Shown piece by piece: positions 23,221-31,618 of a stretch of DNA of 64,000 nucleotides; within the stretch, counting starts at the first letter, position 1, and each line of letters begins with the position of its first letter. The notes beneath the pieces were generated by a model that saw only the letters and a list, made by a program, of their open reading frames with translations, did no database searches and was not told where the DNA came from. The translations under genes were made by a program, and so were the position numbers. Source of the stretch: RFTU01 sp046094505 (GTDB taxonomy: Bacteria > Pseudomonadota > Gammaproteobacteria > Burkholderiales > Burkholderiaceae_C); assembly GCA_046094505.1 (NCBI GenBank), contig JBJTHN010000069.1:1-64000 (forward strand), read 5' to 3'.

Positions 23221-24308
23221 GGCAAGGGCAGCGCGTCGATTGACGGCTGGCTCACACATTGCGCCCATTCCTGGGCCAGCTGCTCGCTGGCTCTCCAAGC
23301 GGCGGACCACAGGCGTTCGCGCTCCTGCGGTTCATTCAAGTAGCGCTTGAAGTCGGATCGGTCGGGAATCTTGCCACCGGGCAAAGACTGCAGCCACTCA
23401 GGCGAGGGACTCAACACGATGGCATTGTCAAGAAAGGGTGTCGCACCGTGCCGGTGGCGCCAGGGCTTGTCCAGCCACCCCGGCACCAAACGGGGCTGGA
23501 AGTGCGGCACCAGTGCCAGCCCTTCATCCAAGCGGCTAAAGGGCAGGTGCATGTGGTAGTCAGTTAGTCCACCGTCCCAATAGGGCCCGGGCGGTGCGCC
23601 CGCAATGTCGTGAACGGGCTTCAGCCAGAACGGAATGCTGCAGCTGGCCAACAGCGCGTCTTCGAAGTTCGACGAATTCAGAACGGCTGCTGCCGTGGTT
23701 AGGTCGGCCTCGGGCTTCATCACCCAATTCGGGACTTGCCCGTCTGGGCTGAACCACACCCGCTGCAAATGGCTGTTGAGCAGGCGACGGTCCAGCGCAT
23801 TGATCCCAACAGCGGCTGCAAACCCTGCAGCCATGCGCCAGCGCCCAGACCGTGTCAACAGCCCACGCCCCCGCGAAGCCAGGATGTGCAAACGCCAGTG
23901 CGGGTGGGCACACAGGGCCAACACCGCCGGTTCGGGAAAGTGCGCCCGCAGCGTCTGGCGGAACTGGTGGCTGACCACCGCCGCGCCAGGCAAGACCCCA
24001 TCGACCGTTCCATAACGTTCGTGTATGTAGTCGTGGCCCAAGCGTTGCAGGGCCTCCAGCGGCCCAGGTGTGCACGCAGCCGCCATGCGCCAGGCGCCGA
24101 TCGAGGCCCCCACCAGGTCTACCGTGTGCCGGCCTTGGGGCAGCCAGTGTCCAAACAAGAAGGCATCCAGGTGCAGCAGCACCAGCCCCTTGGGGCCGCC
24201 GGCCGCAGCGGCCACCACGCGGATGTCTTGTGGCTGCAGGCCGCGCTCGCGCAGGTGCGCCCGGGCACGAGGCCCAGCATGGATGCACAGCGCACGGGGC
24301 AAGGCCAT
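23217..24308 (-). CDS. Patatin-like phospholipase
   Basis: This 363-residue protein has the Ser-Asp dyad of patatins. The nucleophile is Ser69 in DLVGASIGAWR, the oxyanion region is AAAAGGPKGLVLLHLDAF (about 34-51), and the second residue is Asp245 in YWDGGLTDYH. The family hydrolyses acyl esters of phospholipids or other lipids. No signal peptide is seen, so it is likely cytoplasmic. The start at 24308 is just 13 bases after the tex remnant; the frame is open upstream but would overlap that gene without homology. Substrate unknown. Confidence 0.85.
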   Translation of the reverse strand: MALPRALCIHAGPRARAHLRERGLQPQDIRVVAAAAGGPKGLVLLHLDAFLFGHWLPQGRHTVDLVGASIGAWRMAAACTPGPLEALQRLGHDYIHERYGTVDGVLPGAAVVSHQFRQTLRAHFPEPAVLALCAHPHWRLHILASRGRGLLTRSGRWRMAAGFAAAVGINALDRRLLNSHLQRVWFSPDGQVPNWVMKPEADLTTAAAVLNSSNFEDALLASCSIPFWLKPVHDIAGAPPGPYWDGGLTDYHMHLPFSRLDEGLALVPHFQPRLVPGWLDKPWRHRHGATPFLDNAIVLSPSPEWLQSLPGGKIPDRSDFKRYLNEPQERERLWSAAWRASEQLAQEWAQCVSQPSIDALPLP

Positions 24309-24321
24309 GTGGCGGCCCGGC

Positions 24322-24750
24322 TCAGCGGCCTTGCTGAAGCTTGGCAAACGCCGCGGCCATGGCCCCTTGTGCGGCGGGTTCAGGCGTTCCAGAGGCATGC
24401 CGGTCGGCCGGGCCCGATGGGTGGCGTCGCGCCCGTTCGTCACGCGCAGCCGGCTGAAAGCGGTTGCCCTCCTCGCGCGCAGCGCCCTTGCCAGGATCGG
24501 CATCGAGCTTCATGGACAGGGAAATCCGTTTGCGGGCCAGATCCACCTCCAGGACCCGAACCTTCACCACGTCTCCGGTCTTGACCACCTCACGCGCGTC
24601 CTGCACGAATCGGTTGGCGAGCTGGCTCACGTGCACCAAACCATCCTGGTGCACACCCAGGTCCACAAAAGCACCGAACTGAGCCACATTGCTGACCGTG
24701 CCTACATGAACCGACAACTCATCGGCGATTTGCTGGACGATCTTCTTCAA
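24322..24750 (-). CDS. tex: Internally deleted Tex remnant: first 14 residues fused in frame to the C-terminal S1 domain
   Basis: The 142-residue product starts at a TTG (24748-24750) with MKKIVQQIADELSV, the typical beginning of the transcription accessory protein Tex. It then jumps directly to GTVSNVAQFGAFVDLGVHQD and the rest of the Tex S1 RNA-binding domain (GLVHVSQLANRFV, EVDLARKRISLSMKLD) plus the usual low-complexity tail. A full Tex is about 770-790 residues, so roughly 600 residues (the helix-turn-helix, YqgF nuclease-like and HhH domains) are missing with the frame preserved. GGAA lies 7 bases before the TTG. It may be a functional mini-protein, a decaying gene or an assembly collapse. 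Confidence 0.8.
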   Translation of the reverse strand: MKKIVQQIADELSVHVGTVSNVAQFGAFVDLGVHQDGLVHVSQLANRFVQDAREVVKTGDVVKVRVLEVDLARKRISLSMKLDADPGKGAAREEGNRFQPAARDERARRHPSGPADRHASGTPEPAAQGAMAAAFAKLQQGR

Positions 24751-24788
24751 AACAAGATTCCAAAACAGAACAAAGCAGAAAGAGGGAG

Positions 24789-24821
24789 CCGCTTGCAAAC
24801 CCGACGTTCACGGGCAAGCGG
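24789..24821 (-). terminator. Probable terminator after the SDR gene
   Basis: CCGCTTGC pairs with GCAAGCGG, with an inner CCCG/CGGG helix in the loop. On the minus strand the following bases are CTCCCTCTTTCTGCTTT, only moderately T-rich. It lies 28 bases after the last gene of the import and beta-oxidation cluster and 38 bases before the tex remnant, so it probably marks the end of that operon. Confidence 0.45.
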
Positions 24822-24849
24822 CCATGTGTGTGAAGGCCCAAGCAGCCGA

Positions 24850-25764
24850 TCAGGCCGGCGTATCCCCGCGCAAGGCCGCGCGCAAGCGCTGGCCGATCTC
24901 AGGACGGTCTTTGAAGGGGTCGGACGGGTTGCGCGACATCAGCACATCCTCCATCCGGGTCTGAATCGGTGCCAGGGCGTTGGGATGGCTGTAGATGTAG
25001 AACTGCTGGGCCTCGATGGCAGCAAACGTGGCAGCGGCCACGTCCGATGCGCTCACCTTACCCGAACTCACCGCCTTCTCGCTCATCGCTTGCGCAATGA
25101 GTTGGCTGGGCGTGGGCTTGCCCTGGCTGCGCAATTCTGGGGGGCGGTTGCGGTGGCTGTGGCTGATGCCGGTGGGCACGAAGTACGGGCACAACACGGA
25201 CGCCCGGACCTGGTCGGTGACCAGACACAGGTCTTGCTGGAGGGTTTCGGTGAGCGCCACCACGGCGTGTTTGGTGACGTTGTAGACGCCCATATTGGGC
25301 GCACACACCAGGCCCGCCATGGAAGCGGTGTTGACGATGTGGCCCTGCCAGCCTGGTTGGGCTTGGGCCGCCTTGATCATGTGCGGTGTGAAGAGCCGAA
25401 CGCCATGGGCCACACCACGCAGGTTGACCCCGAGCACCCAGTCCCAGTCGCGCTCGGTGTGCTCCCAGATCAGGCCACCATGGGCCACACCAGCGTTGTT
25501 AAAGAGCAGATGGGGCGCGCCGAACTGTTCGAGCGTGCGATCAAGCAGCGTTTGCACCACAGCAGATTGGGCGATGTCGCCGTGGCAGCCCAACACAGTG
25601 GCACCGGCCTGGCGCACCCGCTGCACGGCGGCTTCCAAGGCGTCGGCCTGCACATCGCTCATCACCACGTTCAGGCCGCGTTGTGCAGCCTGGAGGCTGA
25701 ACTCGAGGCCGAACCCGGATGCGGCGCCGGTGATCACGGCGGTTTGGCCGGCTTGAAGTTTCAT
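24850..25764 (-). CDS. Short-chain dehydrogenase/reductase
   Basis: This is a 304-residue classical SDR. The cofactor motif TGAASGFG is at residues 12-19, NNAG at about 89-92, and the catalytic Ser148, Tyr161 and Lys165 (YNVTK) are all present. Asp37 after the second strand suggests NAD+ preference. The C-terminus is longer than in minimal SDRs (DVLMSRNPSDPFKDRPEIG). It is the last gene of the large minus-strand cluster and overlaps the GNAT gene stop by four bases (ATGA). Substrate is unknown; a hydroxyacyl or alcohol intermediate of the neighbouring beta-oxidation pathway is a reasonable guess. Confidence 0.85.
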   Translation of the reverse strand: MKLQAGQTAVITGAASGFGLEFSLQAAQRGLNVVMSDVQADALEAAVQRVRQAGATVLGCHGDIAQSAVVQTLLDRTLEQFGAPHLLFNNAGVAHGGLIWEHTERDWDWVLGVNLRGVAHGVRLFTPHMIKAAQAQPGWQGHIVNTASMAGLVCAPNMGVYNVTKHAVVALTETLQQDLCLVTDQVRASVLCPYFVPTGISHSHRNRPPELRSQGKPTPSQLIAQAMSEKAVSSGKVSASDVAAATFAAIEAQQFYIYSHPNALAPIQTRMEDVLMSRNPSDPFKDRPEIGQRLRAALRGDTPA

Positions 25765-26225
25765 GTTGCGTGTTCCGGTTCGAGGAGCATCTCCAGGTGC
25801 GGGATGTCATCCTCCAGATAGGGTTCAGAGGCGGCCTTGAAGCCAAAGGATTCGTAGAAGCGTTGCAGGCGGGCCTGCGCGCTGATGCGGATGCCGTGCC
25901 CGGGCCACAGGTTTGCGCAGTGGAGCAAGCCCTGCGACATCAATTCTCGCCCGACACCACTGCGGCGGACGGCCGGCGCAGAAATCACACGGCCGATGGA
26001 CGGTTCGGGGTACTTCACGCCAGGGTCCACGATGCGCAGCACCGCCTGCAAACAGCCTTGTGCATCGCGTCCCAAGAGGTGGTGGGCCTGTTTGTCCACG
26101 CCGTCGGGGTCTTGGAAGACACAGGTCTGCTCCACCACAAACACCTCGCTGCGCAAGGCCAGGAGGTCGTACACATCCAGCGGGCCGAGCTGGTGCAAGC
26201 GGCCCAGCGTCCAGGTCAGTGCCAT
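25761..26225 (-). CDS. ElaA-like GNAT-family N-acetyltransferase
   Basis: This 154-residue protein resembles the ElaA branch of the GNAT family: LDVYDLLALRSEVFVVEQTC followed by DPDGVDKQAHHLLG, an acetyl-CoA-binding segment IGRVISAPAVRRSGVGRELM, and ISAQARLQRFYESFGF. The substrate of ElaA proteins is not established. It overlaps the reductase gene upstream by 10 bases and the SDR gene downstream by 4, so it is translated as part of the catabolic operon, though no function there is obvious. Confidence 0.8.
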   Translation of the reverse strand: MALTWTLGRLHQLGPLDVYDLLALRSEVFVVEQTCVFQDPDGVDKQAHHLLGRDAQGCLQAVLRIVDPGVKYPEPSIGRVISAPAVRRSGVGRELMSQGLLHCANLWPGHGIRISAQARLQRFYESFGFKAASEPYLEDDIPHLEMLLEPEHAT

Positions 26226-27241
26226 CCGTCGATGCGCACCAGCTGCTTGCCGAAGTTACGCCCCTTGAGCAGGCCCAGAAAAGCCTCGGGAGCGCTTTCA
26301 AGCCCCTGCGCAATGGATTCACGGTACTTGAGCTGGCCTTGCGCCACCATGCCACCCAACTCCTTCAGGGCTTGGGGCCACAGCTGCATGTGCTCGCTGA
26401 CGATGAACCCTTCAATGCGCATGCGGTTGACCAGGATCAGCGAAGGGTTGGCCATGGGTAAGGGGTTGCCGTTGTAGCCGGCAATCATGCCGCACACGGC
26501 GATGCGGGCAAAGGCGTTGGAGCGCAGCATGACCGCATCCAGAATCTGGCCGCCCACATTCTCAAAGTGTGCGTCGATACCCTGGGGACAAGCGGCCTTC
26601 AAAGCCGTCAACAAGGACTTCAGGTCCGGGCAAGCCTTGTAATCGATGCACTCGTCAAAGCCCAGTTCCCCTTTGACGTAGGCGCTCTTGTCAGGCCCTC
26701 CGGCGATGCCGACCACACGGCATCCACGGGCCTTGGCCAACTGGCCCACGGCACCTCCCACAGCGCCGCTGGCCGCACTGACCGTGACCGTTTGACCCTG
26801 CTGCGGCTGCATGATTTGCGTCAGGCCATACCAGGCCGTCACACCGGGCATACCCACAGCCCCCAGGTAGGCTGAGATGGGCAAACGAGGGTCCACCTTG
26901 CGCAACAAACCGGGCTGGCTGGCGTCCACCACCGAATAGCGCTGCCACCCGCCCATGCCCACCACGGGGTCGCCCACCTGAAAGGCCGGGTGCATCGACT
27001 GCTCGACGACGCCCACCGTACCACCGATCATGGTGGTGTTCAGCGGTTGGGGATCGGCATAACTCTTGGAGTCGTTCATGCGGCCGCGCATGTAAGGGTC
27101 CAAGCTGAGGAACTGGTGGCGCACCAGCACCTGCCCCTCTCGAAGCGCGGGCACGGGTGCATCCACCCGCGCAAAGTTGCCGGCGCTGGGCTCCCCTTGG
27201 GGGCGCGACACCAGGTGGATTTGGGTGTTGATGAGGGTCAT
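26216..27241 (-). CDS. NADP-dependent medium-chain oxidoreductase (CurA/leukotriene B4 dehydrogenase-like)
   Basis: This 341-residue zinc-independent MDR protein starts with NTQIHLVSRPQGEPSAGNFA and has the cofactor loop VTVSAASGAVGGAVGQLAKA. GFDECIDYK and DAHFENVGGQILDAVM follow, typical of the group that includes E. coli CurA and mammalian prostaglandin/alkenal reductases. These reduce activated double bonds of enones with NADPH. No structural or catalytic zinc cysteines are present. It overlaps the thioesterase stop by four bases. In this cluster it may handle unsaturated or branched intermediates. Confidence 0.85.
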   Translation of the reverse strand: MTLINTQIHLVSRPQGEPSAGNFARVDAPVPALREGQVLVRHQFLSLDPYMRGRMNDSKSYADPQPLNTTMIGGTVGVVEQSMHPAFQVGDPVVGMGGWQRYSVVDASQPGLLRKVDPRLPISAYLGAVGMPGVTAWYGLTQIMQPQQGQTVTVSAASGAVGGAVGQLAKARGCRVVGIAGGPDKSAYVKGELGFDECIDYKACPDLKSLLTALKAACPQGIDAHFENVGGQILDAVMLRSNAFARIAVCGMIAGYNGNPLPMANPSLILVNRMRIEGFIVSEHMQLWPQALKELGGMVAQGQLKYRESIAQGLESAPEAFLGLLKGRNFGKQLVRIDGWH

Positions 27242-27690
27242 TCAGAGCCTTTCTTTTCGGGCAAAACGCGCAAGCCGCTGCCCGCGGGCAGCGCACGGAG
27301 GTACTTGAAGGTGCCGGTGGCGTGGGCGCACAAGAGCCCATTGGCCGCATACACCGATCCTTCGGCGTAGGCCATGGTGCTGCTTCGGTGCAGCACACGG
27401 GCGCGGCAGGTGAGTTGTCCCTCACCGGGGCGCATGAAGGTGGTCTTCATCTCGACGGTCACCACGCCGGGGCCCTTGTCCTGCCCCTTCATGTTCAGGC
27501 TGCGTGCGGCCTGCGCCATGGTGACGTCCAAGAGGGTCATGGTCACGCCACCGTGGGCAACCTGCCAGGTGTTGAGCAGCTCTGGCCTCATGGGCAAGAT
27601 CAGCTCGGCCTGGCCGCCTTGCATGTGCAGCAGTTGCAGGCCGAGAAAGTCGGCAAACGGAACCTGTGTGAACACCGGACGCTCAACCAC
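27238..27690 (-). CDS. PaaI-family hotdog thioesterase
   Basis: This 150-residue hotdog-fold protein has the conserved NTWQVAHGGVTMTLLDVTMAQ, where the HGG motif and the following helix form the acyl-CoA site. VVTVEMKTTFMRPGEG is the second signature. Such enzymes hydrolyse aromatic or short acyl-CoAs and often act as housekeeping release valves in CoA-based catabolism. The start is placed at GTG 27690, which overlaps the SDR stop by 8 bases; codons further upstream lie inside the SDR gene and are not thioesterase-like. The start is inferred. Confidence 0.8.
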   Translation of the reverse strand: MVERPVFTQVPFADFLGLQLLHMQGGQAELILPMRPELLNTWQVAHGGVTMTLLDVTMAQAARSLNMKGQDKGPGVVTVEMKTTFMRPGEGQLTCRARVLHRSSTMAYAEGSVYAANGLLCAHATGTFKYLRALPAGSGLRVLPEKKGSE

Positions 27691-28471
27691 CGTTGACCGC
27701 CGACACACCGCCATCCACGGCCAGGATTTGGCCGGTGATGTGCTTGCCGGCCGCGCTGGCAAACAGCAGCGCTACGCCCTTGAGGTCGTCGTCATCCCCA
27801 ATGCGGTTGAGCGGTGCGGCCGATGCCAGCCTGTCAACGCCAAAGTGCTCCAGGGTGCCCTTGGTCATCTTGCTGGGGAAAAAGCCGGGGGCCAGCGCGT
27901 TGACGGTGATGCCGTACGCGCCCCACTCCGCCGCCAAGGTGCGGGTGAGGTTGACCACCGCCCCCTTGCTGGTGCCATAAGCAATGAACTTGACATGCGC
28001 CGAGCCCGCCAGGCCTGCGATGGAGGCCACGTTGATGATCCGGCCGCTGCGGCGCGGGATCATGCTGGCCTTGCCAACAGCCTGGGAAAACAGGAAGACA
28101 CTGCGCACATTGAGGTTCATGACCTTGTCCCAGGCCTCCAGCGGGTAGTCCTCGGCCGGAGCTCCCCAGGTGGCCCCCGCGTTGTTCACGAGGATGTCGA
28201 TGGGGCCCAGGCGCTGCAGGGTCTCGGCCACCACGCCTTGCACCTGCGCAGGGTCGCTGGCATCGGCTGCCACCCAACGGGCATCGATCCCCTTGGCGGC
28301 CAACTCTGCTGCCGCCTCCTCCAGGTCTGCCGCCTTGCGTGAGGTCAGCATCACCTTGGCGCCCGCCTCTCCCAGGCTTTCGGCGATCTGCAGACCCAGG
28401 CCCCGCGAGCCACCGGTGACCAAGGCCACCTTTCCCGTGAGGTTGAACAACTGTTGGATGGGGGTGCTCAT
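27683..28471 (-). CDS. Short-chain dehydrogenase/reductase (FabG/rhamnolipid RhlG-like)
   Basis: This is a 262-residue classical SDR. The motif TGGSRGLG is at residues 19-26, Arg45 after the second strand suggests NADP(H) use, NNAG is at about 96-99, and the catalytic Ser150, Tyr165 and Lys169 are present. The sequence reads like 3-oxoacyl reductases or gluconate 5-dehydrogenase-type enzymes (ITVNALAPGFFPSKMT). It follows the acyl-CoA dehydrogenase by 21 bases and overlaps the thioesterase. A role on 3-hydroxyacyl or ring-hydroxy intermediates fits the context. Confidence 0.85.
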   Translation of the reverse strand: MSTPIQQLFNLTGKVALVTGGSRGLGLQIAESLGEAGAKVMLTSRKAADLEEAAAELAAKGIDARWVAADASDPAQVQGVVAETLQRLGPIDILVNNAGATWGAPAEDYPLEAWDKVMNLNVRSVFLFSQAVGKASMIPRRSGRIINVASIAGLAGSAHVKFIAYGTSKGAVVNLTRTLAAEWGAYGITVNALAPGFFPSKMTKGTLEHFGVDRLASAAPLNRIGDDDDLKGVALLFASAAGKHITGQILAVDGGVSAVNGG

Positions 28472-28492
28472 CTCGACACGCCTTTCAGGGTT

Positions 28493-30334
28493 TCAGAACC
28501 AATCGTCCTGCATGGTGCGGCACACATCTTGGCGGGACGACACCACTTGAAGCCAGGGGCCAATCTTGGGCAATTCATACTCATAGAAGTATCGGTTGGC
28601 CGCTCGCAGGCCTTGATGCTGCGGAGAGTCCGATGCTGCGGACAAAGCCACGTCCAACCACACCCAGGCCATCACCACATGACCAAAGGCCTGCAGGTAG
28701 GGTGTGGCATTGGCCAGGGCTTCCTCGGCCACGCCGGTGGCCCAAGCGGCCTTGGTGGCCCCGCCCAACTCTTTCAATGCCTTGGCCAGCTGATGGCCGT
28801 GAACCGCAAGCCCCTGGTGCTGGCTTGCGCGCTCGATCGTGGTGTTGATGCGGCCGGCCAAGAGCTTGAGCCCGGCCCCACCGTCCATCACCACCTTGCG
28901 GCCCAGCAGGTCCAGGGCCTGGATGCCGTGCGTGCCCTCGTGGATCATGTTGAGACGGTTGTCGCGCCAGTACTGCTCCACCGGAAAGTCACGGGTGTAG
29001 CCGTAGCCACCATGCACCTGTATGGCCATGCTGTTGGCTTCAAGACACCACTCGCTGGGCCAACTCTTGGCAATCGGTGTCAGAACCTCCAGCAGCGTAT
29101 GGGCTTCCTGGCGCGCCTCGGGTGAGCCGGTGTGCAACTCGTCTACGAGCCGCGCGCAGTACAACTCCAGGGCCAGAGCGCCTTCGCAGTACGCCTTTTG
29201 GGCCAGCAGCATCCGCTTGACGTCTGCGTGCTCGATGATGGGAATCTGCGGCTGCGCGGGGTCTTTGCCCGAGGGGCCGATGGGGCGGCCTTGCGGGCGC
29301 TGGCGCGCATAGGCCACAGAGGCTTCATAACCGGCCATGCCCAGCATGGCCGCTGCCATGCCGACCCCAATGCGGGCCTCGTTCATCATGTGGAACATGC
29401 AACGCAGCCCCTGGCCCGGCTCGCCCACGCGGTAGGCAATGGCGCCCGCACCTTGGCCGTCCAGACCACCGCCGCCCTGCCCCGCACGAACCGGAAACCG
29501 GCCTTCACCAAAATTCAACAAGGTGTTGGTGGTGCCACGCCAGCCACACTTGTGGTTCAAGCCCGCCAGGGCCACATCGTTGCGCTCCCCTGTGAGTTCG
29601 CCCTTCTCGTTCACGAGCTTCTTCGGAACGATGAACAAGGAGATGCCCTTAACGCCTGCAGGCAGTTGGCCATCTGCGTCCGGAATCTTGGCCAACACCA
29701 GGTGGATGATGTTGTCGGTGAGCTCGTGCTCACCGGCACTGATCCACATCTTGTTGCCTCGCAGCCGGTAGCGTGGCCCCAAGGGGTCCGACTCGAAGTC
29801 AGGACCATCAGGCACGGCTCGGGTAGCCACATCCGACAGGCTGGAGCCCGCTTGCGGCTCGCTCAGGCACATGGTGCCGGAGAAGCGACCGCTGAACTCA
29901 TTGAGCGCAAACACCTGCTGTTGAAGCGCCGTGCCATGCGCCATGAGCAAATTGGCGTTGCCCACGCTCAGCAAGCCTGCACCGATGCTCACCGAGGCCT
30001 TGGCAAAGAAGGCATTGGCCGCCGACTCCACCGTATAGGGCAGCTGCATGCCACCGATGGCGTAATCTTGCGCGGCGCTGAGCATCCCGCTGGCGGCATA
30101 GGCGTCCCAGGCCTCCTTGGTGGCCCGAGGCAAGATGACCGTCTGCCCATCAAAGCGAGGCTCCTCGGTGTCCACCAGTCGGTTGAAAGGCGCGTACTTG
30201 TCGCGAGCCAGCCGCTCACAGGTGTCCAGCACCTGGCTGAACGTCTCCAAGCTGTGGTCGGCAAAGCGATCCCGCTCCAGCAGCGTCTGCACCCGCAGCC
30301 AATCATGGAGGAGGAAATCGACGACGGCACGCAT
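28493..30334 (-). CDS. Acyl-CoA dehydrogenase with C-terminal extension (FadE-like, about 600 residues)
   Basis: This 613-residue FAD enzyme introduces the alpha-beta double bond in acyl-CoAs. The central domain has GTMCLSEPQAGSSLSDV and KMWISAGEHEL. The C-terminal helical domain has the likely catalytic Glu in MIHEGTHGIQALDLLGRK and the QVHGGYGYTRDFPVEQYWRD block. Its size and extra C-terminal domain match the long ACAD type used for long-chain, dicarboxylic or aryl-side-chain acyl-CoAs rather than short-chain enzymes. The start at 30334 (MRAVVDFLLHDW) is preferred over 30352. It follows the thiolase gene by 69 bases. Confidence 0.9.
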   Translation of the reverse strand: MRAVVDFLLHDWLRVQTLLERDRFADHSLETFSQVLDTCERLARDKYAPFNRLVDTEEPRFDGQTVILPRATKEAWDAYAASGMLSAAQDYAIGGMQLPYTVESAANAFFAKASVSIGAGLLSVGNANLLMAHGTALQQQVFALNEFSGRFSGTMCLSEPQAGSSLSDVATRAVPDGPDFESDPLGPRYRLRGNKMWISAGEHELTDNIIHLVLAKIPDADGQLPAGVKGISLFIVPKKLVNEKGELTGERNDVALAGLNHKCGWRGTTNTLLNFGEGRFPVRAGQGGGGLDGQGAGAIAYRVGEPGQGLRCMFHMMNEARIGVGMAAAMLGMAGYEASVAYARQRPQGRPIGPSGKDPAQPQIPIIEHADVKRMLLAQKAYCEGALALELYCARLVDELHTGSPEARQEAHTLLEVLTPIAKSWPSEWCLEANSMAIQVHGGYGYTRDFPVEQYWRDNRLNMIHEGTHGIQALDLLGRKVVMDGGAGLKLLAGRINTTIERASQHQGLAVHGHQLAKALKELGGATKAAWATGVAEEALANATPYLQAFGHVVMAWVWLDVALSAASDSPQHQGLRAANRYFYEYELPKIGPWLQVVSSRQDVCRTMQDDWF

Positions 30335-30403
30335 ATCAGATGCTCCAGCCACGGGTGGGCCACCAGCCGGACGGCCCCGCGCGCGCTGTGCCGCTCAGGT
30401 GCC

Positions 30404-31579
30404 TCACAAGACCTCGAAGATGCCTGCGGCCCCCATGCCGCCACCAATGCACATGGTGACGCACACGCGCTTGGCGCCCCGCCGACGTCCCTCGATCAGG
30501 GCATGCCCGGTCAAACGCTGGCCCGAGACGCCATACGGATGCCCCAGGGCGATGGCGCCACCGTTGACATTCAAACGGTCGGCGGGAATGCCCAACCGGT
30601 CTCGGCAGTAGAGAACCTGCACCGCGAAGGCTTCGTTGAGTTCCCACAGGTCGATATCGTCGACGGAGAAACCAAAGCGCTTCAATACCTTGGGCACCGC
30701 GAACACCGGGCCGATACCCATCTCATCGGGCTCACAACCGGCCACGGCGAAGCCCAGGAAGCGGCCCAGCGGCTTGAGGTGGTGCTGCTGCGCAAAGGCC
30801 TCGCTGACCACCACGCAGGCACCGGCACCATCGGAAAACTGGCTGGCATTGCCAGCCGACACGACGCCACCGGCAATCGCCGGCCGGATCCCGCTGATCG
30901 CTTCGACGGTGGTGCCTTCGCGGGTGCCCTCGTCCTTGCTGACGGTCACCGTCTGGGTGCGCATGCCCAGAACGGGGTCGGCCACACCGGCGGTCACGGT
31001 GATCGGGGCGATCTCCTCGTCGAACTTCCCCGCAGCCTGCGCAGCGCAAGCCTTCTGTTGGCTGGCTGCACCGTACTCGTCCATCGTCTGGCGGGTGATG
31101 CCGTAGCGCTTGGCCACCTGCTCTGCCGTTTGCAGCATGTTCCAGTAAATCTCCGGCTTTTGCGCATACAGGGCGGGGTCGCGCAGCATGTGCTGGTTCA
31201 TCTCCTGCTGCACGCAGGAAATGCTCTCCACACCGCCGGCCACATACACGTCGCCTTCACCAGCGATGATGCGCTGCGCAGCCAGGGCAATGGTCTGCAG
31301 TCCGGAGGAGCAAAACCGGTTGACCGTCATGCCGGAAACCGACACCGGGCATCCAGCCTTCAGGGCGATCTGGCGCGCAATGTTGGCACCGGTGGCGCCC
31401 TCCGGGTTGGCGCAGCCCATCAGCACGTCTTCCACGGCGCCGGCTTCAATGCCGGCACGGGCAATGGCGTGCTGCACCGCATGGCCACCCAAGGTGGCAC
31501 CGTGAGTCATGTTGAAGGCGCCTTTCCAGCTCTTGGCCAAGGGCGTGCGGGCAGTGGAGACAATCAGTGCGTTGCTCAT
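30404..31579 (-). CDS. Acetyl-CoA C-acyltransferase (thiolase)
   Basis: This 391-residue thiolase has the nucleophilic Cys90 in NRFCSSGLQTIA, the GHP motif in ALGHPYGVSGQR and the second active-site Cys in CVTMCIGGGMGAA. It cleaves 3-ketoacyl-CoA to acetyl-CoA and a shortened acyl-CoA. The sequence is of the degradative (FadA/PcaF-like) type with no regulatory extension. It lies 39 bases after the multifunctional hydratase/dehydrogenase gene, the usual fadB-fadA order, and belongs to the same minus-strand operon. Confidence 0.93.
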   Translation of the reverse strand: MSNALIVSTARTPLAKSWKGAFNMTHGATLGGHAVQHAIARAGIEAGAVEDVLMGCANPEGATGANIARQIALKAGCPVSVSGMTVNRFCSSGLQTIALAAQRIIAGEGDVYVAGGVESISCVQQEMNQHMLRDPALYAQKPEIYWNMLQTAEQVAKRYGITRQTMDEYGAASQQKACAAQAAGKFDEEIAPITVTAGVADPVLGMRTQTVTVSKDEGTREGTTVEAISGIRPAIAGGVVSAGNASQFSDGAGACVVVSEAFAQQHHLKPLGRFLGFAVAGCEPDEMGIGPVFAVPKVLKRFGFSVDDIDLWELNEAFAVQVLYCRDRLGIPADRLNVNGGAIALGHPYGVSGQRLTGHALIEGRRRGAKRVCVTMCIGGGMGAAGIFEVL

Positions 31580-31618
31580 CGTGGGTGATCCTGGTATTCG
31601 CGATGCGTTGCGAGGGCG

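Noticed and set aside
21166..23343. Very long open frame (725 codons) on the plus strand opposite thrS
   Set aside because: High GC leaves few stop codons in the antisense frame; the product is His/Gly/Leu-rich without family motifs, whereas thrS on the other strand is unmistakable.
29132..31588. 818-codon plus-strand frame opposite the acyl-CoA dehydrogenase and thiolase genes
   Set aside because: It spans two real genes and their spacer, has shadow composition, and no recognisable domain.
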